A stretch of DNA of 64,000 nucleotides from assembly GCA_030549205.1 (NCBI GenBank), contig JAUKTV010000004.1:248001-312000 (forward strand), given 5' to 3'. Of this stretch, positions 45,890 to 56,998 are shown in pieces. The notes under the pieces are model-generated. The model did no database searches. It was not told the DNA's origin and saw only the letters and a program-made list of their open reading frames with translations. The stretch's first letter is position 1; the number at the start of each line of letters is the position of its first letter. The translations under genes and the position numbers were made by a program. The DNA is from Apiosordaria backusii. Lineage: Eukaryota; Ascomycota; Sordariomycetes; Sordariales; Lasiosphaeriaceae.

Positions 45890-48800
45890 CTACCACATGT
45901 CGCTCCTCTCGTTCTCATCACCCCGGGCATAGTAATAATTTTGATCGTGTTGGTGTGAATGGCCGTTTGCCTGTTGCTGACCGTTACCACTGGCACCGTT
46001 CTGCGAGTATTGCTGCCCATGATGCTGCTGCTGCTGCCCCCCATGCTCGTATTCGTAGATTTGAGAGTCGTCCACATATTGCACGCTATCATCGCCCTGC
46101 TGGACGGGAGAGTCCCCGTATTGACTGCCCGACTGTAGGTCATGTTAGTCAAGTTCTAAATCACCGTATCTAATCGGTGGTACATACCCGATGGTACTCA
46201 AAGTCAAAGTTGCCATCCTGGGCAGCCTGCTGAGCGGCCATTTGTTGCTCCAGCGCTTGTTGCTCGGCTTCACGGCGTTTCCGTTCCTCTTCCTGCCTCT
46301 TTTGCTGTGGCGAAATCGGCACGTTAAGCTGCGGGTGCATAGCCTGCACCTTTGCGAGGTACGAATACATGAAATTGCTCAGCAGAACCTGGCTGTGGAG
46401 GGGCCGGCGAGGGTTGGCGAGCTTGATATGGGCCATGCGGTAGATGGCACGCTCTTCGATGATAGGGAACCGAGTCCAGTGGTAATCGATATCGGGACGC
46501 AAAATACGTGCTGGAGGTTCTGGGCTGAGTGCTCGCTGCCTCTCCTTCTTGTGCGCTGCCTCCTTTTCTGACTTCTTCTTGGAGCCTCCAAATAGGCCCC
46601 CAAAGAAGCCATCTCCTCGTTTGCTGTCACTTGACTTTCGCATGGTCTCCTTCTTTTTCTCCTCATGTGGGAATCCCTCGATGCTTTCTCGATCCAGTCG
46701 AAGGCTTTCACGGCCCTTGGGGTTGTCGATGGAATTCTGCAAGACATCCAGGCGGGCAGTGTCATGACCCTTATCGCCAGCCTTGGTCTTGGCCTTCTTG
46801 GCCTGTTCTTCCCTCTCCCTCTCCCGTTCTCTCTCCCTCTCCCGTTCCCGCTCCTCTTCCTTCTCCTTCTCCTTCTTCTTCTTTTCTTTGTCCCCACTCT
46901 TGAACCATTTCCAGCTCGAGGTTGACTTGGTCGACGCTATGCTCTCGGTGTCATCCTTGTCCTTGCTCTTTCTATCCGCTTTCTTTTCAACGTTGTCGAA
47001 TGTAGGGATAAATGTCAAGCTGCTAGTGGTGGAGCTGCTGTTGCCAGGAAGCGCCTCGGGGTGGCTGATCTCTTCAAGAGGGTTAGCATTAGAGCCATTC
47101 TGATCCTTCATAGAAGATGCGGCGGCTGGCTGAGCAGGTTTGCCGGGTGATGGGCGTTTGCTCGAGCGGGCTGGGGGACCATCGACAGGGGGCTGTTCCG
47201 TCTGCGCCTTTTGTGTGCCCTTCTGAGATGTCGACCTCTCGGGGAAAGAGCTGGGCGCCTGGCTGGCTTCCTCGACTGGCGGGGTTTCGACAATTTGAGG
47301 GATGGATGGCGCAGTAGTACGTGCTGCTGCAGAGGCCGCTCTGGCAGGCAAAGACTGCTTCCGAGGCGGAGAAGACGGCGGCGAAGAGCCCGCGGTTTCG
47401 CCCTCCCCAGCAGCGGCAGCCGTATCTGGACTGTCTCGCGAGAAGTTTTGCTGTCGCCTGACGGTTCGAGTAGGCCGGGAGTAGTTCTCAGCGATCGGCT
47501 CCGACATCACCCGTGTCAAAGGTTTGCCAATGGATGGGTCAACTGGAGGAAGCGGTGGCGGTTCCTCAGCAGACATCTTGCTAGGCACCTGTTTCTCGCC
47601 AAGCTTCTTCGCAAAACGCTGACTGCCGCCCTTTCTATAAGTCGTCTTGGTTGAGCGCCGAAGCCCCATGCCTGGCGCGACAGGCAGAATAGGACTATCT
47701 GCCTCGCCACCCTCCCCTCTGGTGTCGTGCGCCAGCTTCTGTACTACACTTGTTGGGTCGTTGACGAGATCGTTGAGACTGAGCTCAGGGGTTGCGTATT
47801 CTGCAAGTGAGCCCTTTCGCTTGAGCCGTTCGGCACCGTCGGTATAACTATCGCCATTTTCGGTATTAGGGTTGACCTGCCTCGATAGCATAGACTTTTT
47901 TCGTCTCAGGCTTCCAGAACCGCCGCCACCCTGTGACCCATCCACCGAGAGGAACGAGTCCCCAGACCTCCGTTTCATCGTCTGTACCCGATTTTCGAGG
48001 AATGTCTTGAAAGCGCCAGTGTCGAGTTCGGGGTGTACTCGTGCTGGCACCCATAGCAGTCGACTTGGATCCGCTTCGTCGTCGTCTCCGGTGGGGGCTA
48101 TTGATGGCATAGCCATCAAAGACACGCCAGAAAAGGGCAGGAGATCTGGGTCGTGTGTGTTGGAAACATCCATAGACATGCGTCGCAGCGCCTGAAGGTT
48201 GCTGAGCTCCTGTGCAATGTCACTGGCATTGTCAATGTTGGTCAGGGGGAGCCCGGAGTCATCGGCCTGGACATCGCGCAATGAGGGTGCCGGTGATAAT
48301 GGTGATAGCGGGGATCGGAGGCCATCATGGGAGTTGCTCCGTTCAGTGGGGATCCGGGACGGAAATGTTTGGGTTTTTCGGAGGGGGTTGCCGTTGGGAC
48401 TGCCATTACTCGGAGCGGTCGACGCGCTGGTCTGGTCAGAGGTAGTGCGCACCAGTCGTAGTCTATCGTCGGCCGGGTCATCCGGCTTGGGGCCCTTGCC
48501 CAACTGTTCGCTGCTGCTCTTGGACGCGATAAAGCTTAGCGGTCGGTTGTCCTCAGCACCAGAATCTTCGTCGTCGCCGTACATGGTGCCGATTGCTTCG
48601 GTGACGTGGTGGCTTGGGTCGGAGATGGATAGTTGACTGGCGTGGCCTCGACGGTTGGCAAAACTACTGCCAACATCGCGGAGTCGTGAGGTCTGTTGAA
48701 TCGTCCGAGGCGATTGTCAGCCATTGTTACTAGCCACACAACAACAAGAGCCCCTGGCCCACTGGGGCCCATATTTTTTTCTCCATGCACTTGCACGGCC

Positions 48801-48955
48801 GTTCGGGTCTCGCGACACGAGGGTTCCCATGCCCAGCAGCAGGCAGGTCGCAGCGGTCAGCCGCCGAAAATCCCGAGCATGACGTCCGACATCCCAGCAC
48901 TCGGCACCCGGAACTCGGAACGGAAGGTGTTCGGAGGCCATCTACGTACCATCAT
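45890..48955 (-). CDS. ZDS1/ZDS2-family protein (PP2A regulator, polarity and mitosis)
   Basis: The main exon 48692-46188 and last exon 46132-45890 are well supported; a first mini-exon 48955-48950 (Met-Met, donor GTACGT) is tentative. Together they give 917 residues. A minimal model starts at the ATG at 48584. I prefer the longer form because the frame upstream of it reads SISDPSHHVTEAIGTMYGDD, typical of these proteins, and opens at a CAACAG acceptor with a CTGAC branch. Most of the protein is disordered and Ser/Pro-rich. A highly charged Lys/Glu/Arg stretch (about 8 Glu-Arg repeats) precedes the conserved Zds C-terminal domain (DYHWTRFPIIEERAIYRMAH, RPLHSQVLLSNFMYSYL). The last exon is Gln/His-rich and ends SDMW. 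Yeast Zds proteins bind Cdc55-PP2A and control its localisation. The same role here is inference. Confidence 0.87.
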
Positions 48956-51737
48956 CCCGATCTGGTCTTGGGCCTCTTGAGAGGGCCTGATCCCACACTG
49001 AATCCCCACGAGCTGTGTCTCTTTTCTTCGCTTCTCGGACCGATCGACCGCGTGCAGTAGTGCTATCGTCTATCTATCATGAGCGAAGGATATGGCTGCT
49101 CTCTGCACCTGAACTGAAAGCAACCAAGTCTATGATGCGGAGCACCCTGGGCGCAACGGGCGCTTGGCAACTGAGGGAGATCGTCGGGACGCAAGACAAA
49201 AGATTCGATACTTCGAGGAGGGGTCCGAGGTTGAGGGAGAGGATGCGAAGAGAATATTCGGCCGGTCGGATTTGCGCGTCAAGCACTAGACTTGAGTGTG
49301 TCTCTGGTGGGGAGTGGGCAGCGGATTCGACCGATCAAGGTTCCATGCGTGAAGGGTTTCGAGACACGGGGATACGCGGGCGTTTCAATGTCTTACAGGG
49401 CCTCCGATGGCCGTGGAGAGTGTGTTGTAATGTTGGTGACAGGAAGTCCTCACTCGATCTCTCGAGGTTCGGCAGAGTCCTTAGAAGAGAGGGGAACAAA
49501 TGGCGTAGGCAAGGCAAGGCAAGTCAAAGGCACAGGCTGCCAGGATGGCGGGTTGTGTTCTCCTCTTCCTTCAGTGGTAACGAACGGCAGGCCACTGGTA
49601 AATTGAAAGCGAGCCCAGTGGGTGCTCGGGGGGAGGCCGGGTGGTGGTCCAGATCAGGCGTAGATTTCCTTGGCCCACCGTTCTGCCCGCCTGCATTAGC
49701 GCGAACAACAGCGGGCTCTGTCACGTGCAGCCGCTGTTGACACGCTGAAGCCATGCATTCTGGCGCCTAACTTTGAGCCGACACAAGTTTCTCATACTTC
49801 AACAACACGCCTGGCTGCAGGGACAATCCTGTCAGCTCCTTTGAGGAGCTTCCCAGCCTCATGGTCCAGGTACAATTATCTCCAGGCGGCCCCTTTGTGC
49901 GAGCTGAGCCTCTGAGATCGATACGATACAAAGACCCGGCCAGTCGGATTCGTCGTCATACATACAGGGGGCACAAAAGTACATATTCCCCTCAGCTGAA
50001 TAGGCAGATGTGAGTGTTCATTTTTCCAGAACAAGTGTCCACTTCCACTTGATTCTATCAAAAAGTGGAATAAGATAATATACGATTATACGAAGGAAAA
50101 TGGACCGAAATGACCGGCTGGATCCGGCCCACTCGCAAAGAACGGGGTTCCATTGAGGTGGCGTTGACGATGTCATCGGCCAGATCTCCCTGATCCCTGA
50201 ACGCTGGCCCTTCAAGCCCTTCAAGGTTGTTTCTGTTCAACAACAAAAAAACCAGGCCAACCCATCCAGGAAACGGGCTGAGCCTGCTTGATCGTCACGG
50301 CTCGGCCTGATGTTTCCATCCATTTTTTCACTTACAACTGAATATCAACCTCTGGAAATCAGCAGCGGGACAAAAAATGCCCGACTTGTCAACTCAAAAT
50401 GTGATATCGAAAACACGGCGATAAAGTTCCCCGTGCCCCACACTTTGTCGGGTGCCCGGAACTTACCCACCCCTCGTCAAAGCTTGGTTCCCTGGTTCCA
50501 GGTTCTTTCTGGAGCAAAAGAAGAAAAGAAGCCAACTGATTTGCCTGCGGCCCGCTGAAGCGCCCACAGCAACAAAAATAAAAAAGCCCCATTGATAATG
50601 CAATCGATCAATAAGACTCATTTTAAAAAAAGATCAGAAAGAACATCACCTTCCATCACATCTTGGACAGCGGCTTGCGATGCATGACATTGTCATCTCG
50701 GCGGCCAATAGAGTGGGCGCTACAGCCAACCAGAGGGCCTTGTGCCTCACCCACTGCCGCCAGCTGCCGTTGCAACGGCCGGTGGCAAGGGGGGTGAAAA
50801 CGGTTGCTACCTCGCCAAGATGAAGATAAGGGGGGGGTTGAACGCACCTGATGTAAAAGACTGGAAAGGGGGGGATGGTTACCTTATCCACAAAGCTTCT
50901 CGTCACAAAGAGAGTTCATCTTTGACTTTGAAGCTGTTACAAACAGGCTTTGCAACTGTCTCTTACGTCGTACAACCAATCCCCAAAACCTTTCCACTTA
51001 CCTACACATACATTTTTAGGTCCAGCGGCCTCAAACCCGCCAACCTCCAGACCCGTTGCCACACCACCAAAGGACAGACAGACACTAAGTACGGCCCGTT
51101 GCCATGTTGACCGCTGCAGCTAGTTAGCAAACGCATTAACGTTTGACGGGCTCAGAACCAGATCGGATGGAGAAATCTGATCTTTGTCTGTGGACGGACG
51201 CGGTTGACAACCTTGGGATGATGTCGTCAGTTGTCAGAGCGCAAAGGACACTTCAGACGTTGGGCAACCACTGGCTTTGAACCAACCACGCAACACATTG
51301 CTTGTATTAATTGTCATTGCACTCTTCAAAGGGTGCGTGTTTGTAACATTCGGAGTCCCGGTTGGGAGGTTGGAGGCTAGATAAGGTATGCATGCCGTGG
51401 GGATGTCAACAACTACCCGGAATGCAAATAGAGAGACAACTGGAGCCTCTCCTGAAGTGGCACATCTAGATTCTCGTAGAATGCCACTTTTGAACAAGTG
51501 AGAAATGAGGGCCTCAGCTGAGAAAAAAGTGTGAGGGCAACCAACCATTTAGTAGAGCATGTTAAGCGCACCTCACACCAATCTTCCACTAGATAATGCA
51601 ACTGAAAGTAAATGACAATGTCATTTATTCTACGCCAAAGTCCAAACCCATATACAACAACCACCATATACACCATCCAACCTCCATTTACCCTCTATCC
51701 CAACCTCTAACCCCCAATCTAACCCCCCACCCCCCGC
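48956..51737. other. Intergenic region, no gene seen
   Basis: About 2.8 kb upstream of the ZDS-type gene and downstream of the amidase. A 241-codon frame at 49015-49740 has no ATG at its start and a composition like translated non-coding DNA. No RNA gene or clear repeat is seen. Confidence 0.5.
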
Positions 51738-53663
51738 TTACTCCCCCCTACTAGCCCTAACCCCCCTCGCCCTCTCGACAACATCAACCCACCCCCCCGG
51801 CCTCCTCATCCTCCCCTCCCCCTCCCCTCTAACCACCCCCTCCACCACCCCCCCAAACCCCATCAACTCAACCTCACTACACCACTCCCCCGTAGCCATA
51901 ACCCCCACCGGAACCTCCCCCCCTTTTCCCTTCACAAACCCAACCGGACAGCTCAAACTCGGCAACCCGCAAAAATTCCCCAGCCACACAAACTCCATGC
52001 TCTGCATCGTCCTATCCCCATCATTCAACCCATACCTCAACTCTCCCTTCCCACCCCGTATCTCCCACCCCTCGCACGCTGTCGTCGGCGTAATTATCAC
52101 CATCCCCGGGTGCTGCTGCCAAAGCCAGGCAAGATGCTGCATCAAGAGTCGTCGGAGCTTTTGCGCAAGCATGTAATCCGTCGCTGGGGTCGTCCGGCCG
52201 AGCGCCAAGAGGATACGATTGGCGTAGCTAAGGTTTTTGTATTCCGGGAGTAACGTCGCAGCGTCGGTGAGGACAGTCATGGCGTGGGCGATCTGCCCTT
52301 GGGGGAGGAAGGGGATGGTGATGGGGATGGTGGTGTAGCCGTGTTTGGAGACGAGTGTCCGGATCAAGGTGTTGACCAATGTCTGGATTGCGGGTGTCGC
52401 CTGCGCAATCCATTCTTGGGGGATACCGAGGATTTTGGTGTCGTCTGGGGATGGTAATCGGATTTTCAGCGGGGATGGCAATGGTGGAAAGGGCGAGGAG
52501 CTGTGAGGGGTGGAGATGACGGAGAATAAAGCTGCCAAGGAGGACATGTCAGATGCGATGGGACCCAAGCAAGCGCAAGTGACGCAGTGATTGGGGCCAG
52601 GACGGAAGGACAACCGGCCGTGGGTGGGTTTGAGACCGAAGACACCGCAGAGAGAGGACGGGATGCGGATGGAGCCGCCGCCGTCTGAGCCGAGGCCGAT
52701 GGGGATCAGACCGGCTGCGACGGCGTAGGCGGTGCCGGACGATGAGCCGCCGGTGTAATAGTTTGGATTGTGGGGGTTCCGCGGGGTGCCATGATGGGGG
52801 TTGTTGCCTGTGGTATCGAGACCGAATTCGTGCATGGAGAGTTTTCCCAGCATCAAAGCGCCAGCGGCTTCAATTTGCTGGACGCACCAGGATGTGGTCT
52901 TGTTGGTGGAGGCTGAGGCGTAGACATTGGGTGAGCCGAGGGTTGTTGAGTAGCCTTCCACGTCGTACTCATCCTTCACAGCGGTGGGCACGCCATCGAG
53001 AGGGCCGAGGGACCGCCCTTCTTTGTAACGAAGGGTAGACTCAGTAGCTGAGGCGAGGACTTTTTCAGCTTGGACTTCGAAAAAGGCGACAGAGTGTTCG
53101 GAAGCATTTTGGATGTCCCGGCGGATTAACGGTAAGAGAGCCTCGGCCACATCAAGGGGTGTGATGGTGCCGGAGAGGTACAGCTTGCGGTAATCCTCAA
53201 CTGAGTAATACTTTGCTTCGGGATAGAAGACGGCAGCGTCAGGTTTGGTTTCTTCTGCGAGCGGCTCTTCCGGGATTGGCTCCTTGTCGACTTCATCTGG
53301 TAATGGGACGATTTGCGGCTCGAACCATGGCTCATATTCCTCAATGTAGGGGATTATCTTTCTTAGTGAGCTGAATCCAGTGTTTTTCCATATCAGTTCC
53401 CTGAGGAATCGGAACCACTCCAGACTGCATTTTGTATTAGTCAAAGCCCATTATTGATAAAATGGATGGCATCACATACAGGTTGGCGGCTATGGCAAGA
53501 AAGATGCCACTGAGTGCTGGGTTGTTGCCTCTTTCGTATTCGTAGGGTACATCGGGCCTGTCGTGAACCTGTCAGTTGAGCTGGAAGTGAGCTGTCAACA
53601 ATTCAAGATGGCTTACCCCTTCAAGGGCTCCGGATAGTTGAGGAATCGTTGGCGTTGGGCCAT
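51738..53663 (-). CDS. Amidase-signature hydrolase, fungal FAAH-like
   Basis: Three exons, 53663-53617, 53557-53480 and 53424-51738, encode 603 residues. The 59- and 53-bp introns restore LKGPDVPYEYERGNNPALSG and LLEWFRFLREL, the usual N-terminus of fungal amidases of this group. The amidase signature is complete. The catalytic Lys is in VPTAVKDEYDVEG, the cis-Ser in YYTGGSSSGTAYA and the nucleophile Ser in GSDGGGSIRIPSSLCG. SCPVGF follows near the C-terminus. Such enzymes hydrolyse carboxamides, including fatty acid amides or N-acyl compounds; the substrate cannot be told here. The first ~80 residues before the fold (VPLPDEVDKEPIPEEP) form an acidic linker. The 3' third uses many C-rich codons (CCC runs), unlike the 5' half. 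No signal peptide is seen. Confidence 0.93.
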
Positions 53664-54787
53664 CACCTCTTGATTTCTTGGCATACAGCACTCGTATGCC
53701 ACTGACTGGAAGAGTTTCTGGTGAAAAGATCAAAGAGTGTCTCGGTGGAAACAAACAGCTATTTACAAGTTCTCCGTCCTGCCCTCGTCCGGCGAATTTC
53801 CGGAAACGCGTGGTCGATAACCTGGAATGCTTAGAAACCCGAGGTGCTGTCAAGCTGGAACAGGAACAGCGTGCCTGTTACCCCTGTCGGGTTGTCGGGC
53901 GGCGTGGGGCGTCCGATCTTCAGTGTCCACGAGTCGGCCGATGCCAGGTCATGGTTTCATGCCATTGGTTTCTTGTCTCTTGGATCTCAGGTAATGAATC
54001 TTGACAGTTCATTTTGTAAAGAGGTGACAAGTCCAAGAAGCTCTTTGTTGAGACCCAAGTAGCGTCGCTGTTTATTCAAGTCGCTTGGACAACGGGGATT
54101 TTGGACGTTGCGATGTTGAAACTGGGCTGCTGCACAGTGACGCCACACACTGATCGTCCCAGCGGTTCGTCCCATGGTCTTCGGTTCTGACTTGGCGCAT
54201 GGTGTGCGATGTGATTGATATATCGTGGGGAAAGAATAAAGGGAAACTGTCAATCAGAAAGGGAAACTCTAAAGATATTTTCTTTGTCCTCCAAGAATTG
54301 GATACTGCCCTGCTCAAATAGATTTGGAGAAGCTGGTGCTCTGATGATGTTGTTGGACCCACCCCGCGTTGTGTACTTGTGTAATGCCGATTGTTACTGT
54401 ACCCTCGATAACAGGGGACCTACGCGGCCTTCTCACAACTCTCTAATGGGAGGTACAAGTTGTGAAATCAACATGTTTCCCACTGTTAGTGACTAATGTG
54501 CTTAACTTAGCTGGATCTTCACAGATCTCAGCACTTTTACATTCCACAACTTTCACAGATCGCTTCAATAAAGCTTTTTACTCCATCGTAACGCATACCT
54601 ACCTCAATGAATGGTCCGTGCGTAGTTGCACAGCATTGGGCTTGAGCGATAACGATAAGGATTTCCGGTTGGCGCTTGACTCCTCCACAAACCCCACAGT
54701 TATCTGTTCCACCACACCATGTTTTTGTTTTCTGGTAACGGGCAGCGCCAAACAGCGGTCGAAGTGTAAAGCTTAAAAGCTTATTTT
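53664..54787. other. Intergenic region, no gene seen
   Basis: About 1.1 kb between the divergent amidase (-) and Smr (+) genes, expected to hold both promoters. No other feature is supported. Confidence 0.5.
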
Positions 54788-56187
54788 ATGTCTTTTTTGA
54801 ACCTAAAGACTTTGTTCCGTGATGGGGGGTATGGCCCGCTCGACGCGGGCACACAAACATGCGCCGAGCGGAATCGCAAACAACTCATTGTGAGTGCTCC
54901 TCCGTCGCTTCAAGGCCATGTCTCACTTGACAAACGCCGCATTTCTGCCCGAAACAGTATATAACATCACTGAAAAACTGACATCCCTCTTTATTTCAGG
55001 ATGACTTTGGTTCAGTGTTGGAAGAATCCCTGATCATCCTTCTATCGCAGGATTATGATATTGAAAAAGACTATGATGAGATCACAAGAGTGTTGAGAGG
55101 TTTGGCAGAGAGCGCAACGGCAGAAGCCGCAACAGGATTTGATCCGTCAGGCCTAGGTTACAACGTGCCGGACCTGGATGGCTTACGGGTGGATGAAACC
55201 ACGACAACAAGCGACAACCAGGGCTCTGGGGGCGATTACAGTGGCACGTCGACTTCCGACTTATCAACCGACTTTCTTGAAAATCAGATTCTTATTGACC
55301 CTGCATCCCTCACCGAGGACCAGAAAGTCAAAGAGCTCCAGGGAATTTTCATTGACCGATTCTCAGAGCACACTCTCAGGCGCATTCTTGGGAACAACAA
55401 CGGCAACCTGGACCGCACCTTTGACGAGCTGTTAAACCGCCAATTTCTCGAGGACTCGGGCGATATCACGAAAGGGATCGACGCCTTCTTTGTTGGTGAC
55501 GATGTACAGCATAACTCCAAGGGAAAAGGCAGGCGCCGGAAAGGACCGTCGAAGAAGAATGTGCTGCCGGTAAATTACAAGACAACTTCTACCACAACCG
55601 ATGGCGAAGAGCTTCAAGGCGCAAAGGACTTTATTCAGCTATCGACCGGTAGAGCTACACCCAAGCGTATCCAGCCCCACTCGTTGTCGGCTATTGATAC
55701 CAGCTCATCCTCAGCGATGAAGCAGTCAACAGCACTACTTTCACCAACAGCCCAGTTGGATTTTGGAGCCTCTCATCTTCGTTCGGCAGCTTCACTCCGG
55801 CGTCAGGGCCCTCTTGCCAGACAGGGCGCGGTGGTATACACCGATCGCGCTCGGGAACAGGCCAGGGCAGCATTTGACCAAGCTTCGGTGATGGCAGATG
55901 CGCGTGTCCGACAACAAAGCACAGGCATAATGGTAGATCTCCACGGGGTCCTGGTCTTGGATGGTGTTCGCATAGCGAGGGAACACGTCTGGAGGTGGTG
56001 GAACAACCTCGGAGAAAACCGTGCTGTCGAAGCAAGAGACCCAGGGTTCACGGTTGTGACTGGAATAGGGAGGCACTCTGCCGGCGGAGTGTCACGCTTG
56101 CGCCAGGCAGTGGGGGCTATGCTGAAGAATGATGGCTGGAGGGTTGAGACCTTGACGGGTTCCTTCCATGTCAGGGGCAGGGTTTGA
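54788..56187 (+). CDS. CUE-like / Smr-domain protein
   Basis: Two exons, 54788-54889 and 55000-56187, encode 429 residues. The 110-bp intron has GTGAGT, a CTGAC branch and TTTCAG, and joins ERNRKQLI to DDFGSVLEESLIILLSQDYD. Other ATGs in this leader do not keep frame, except one at 54918 that would need a 43-bp intron. After a helical start comes a CUE-like segment (KVKELQGIFIDRFSEHTLRR, NNGNLDRTFDELLNRQFL). A basic linker follows, then a DUF1771-like helix (YTDRAREQARAAFDQASV). The Smr domain ends the protein, with IMVDLHGVLVLDGVRIAREH and VVTGIGRHSAGGVSRLRQAV, showing the DLHG and TGxGxHS motifs. Smr domains bind or cleave nucleic acid, and CUE domains bind ubiquitin. Yeast Cue2-like roles in no-go mRNA decay are a reasonable analogy only. 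Confidence 0.88.
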
Positions 56188-56998
56188 GTGTTGGTTTATC
56201 ACGGTGTTCAGTCTGGATGTGCATACGGATTGTTGGATTAATTTGGGCGAGGCGTTTGTCAGGATTTACGGGTTATGATGATATGGATGGGAACTGGATT
56301 GGTAGAAAGGCGATATTTTTGACGGAGCGAGATAATACTGTTGGTCTGTTTGGATGAAATTTTCATGTCGAAAGCGTCATGTATCTAGAGATACCCATCA
56401 TCGTTTGAATATGAGTGTGCGAACCGACCATTTGGTCCGGCAGATGGCCCAACGGCTGCAAGGCGAAACTCCATGAGGTCATGGTTGCAGGTTGCAGTTC
56501 ACAGGCGTGGGCTAGCGGAGATATTCAGGGTTCTCCTTTGCCACGTGTAACAGAACGGTCTTGTGTACGATTATATGAGGATCCGGGAGAATCATTGGAA
56601 ACACAGCTTTGAGGTATGTGACTGACTGGGGACAGCCATCTTGGCATCGCTTGGCAGCTGTGGCCCAACCATCCATCACGGATCGATCCTCAGGCACAGG
56701 TTGCCCCATTCGGTTTGGCGGTTTCCCCAGAACAATGCAGCCAATCGCCATCGGGCAACCCGGGACGCATGACGGCATTGGATGCCAACACACGAGGCAC
56801 CAGCTGCATCTGCTCCCTTCCTCTATCTCCAACTTCCCCAAACATTCAACACCCGACTCTCCATCATCACCAGTCACAAGACAGAGACCGGATTTGACCA
56901 TCCTCACGGTACAACATACGAAGCATCAATAGCTCGATTGCTTATTGACAGTCCTCTCCGCCCCTCCATCTGCGCGCCGCCGAGCGGCCTTATTGCGC
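56188..56998. other. Intergenic region, no gene seen
   Basis: About 0.8 kb between two plus-strand genes, containing the 3' flank of the Smr gene and the promoter of the NPC1-type gene. Apparent open frames lack ATG or continue into the next gene out of frame. Confidence 0.5.

Noticed and set aside
49015..49740. 241-codon open frame upstream of the ZDS-type gene
   Set aside because: Its first codon is GTG, the composition is Arg/Ser/Gly-rich as in translated GC-rich non-coding DNA, and no domain or splice partner was found.
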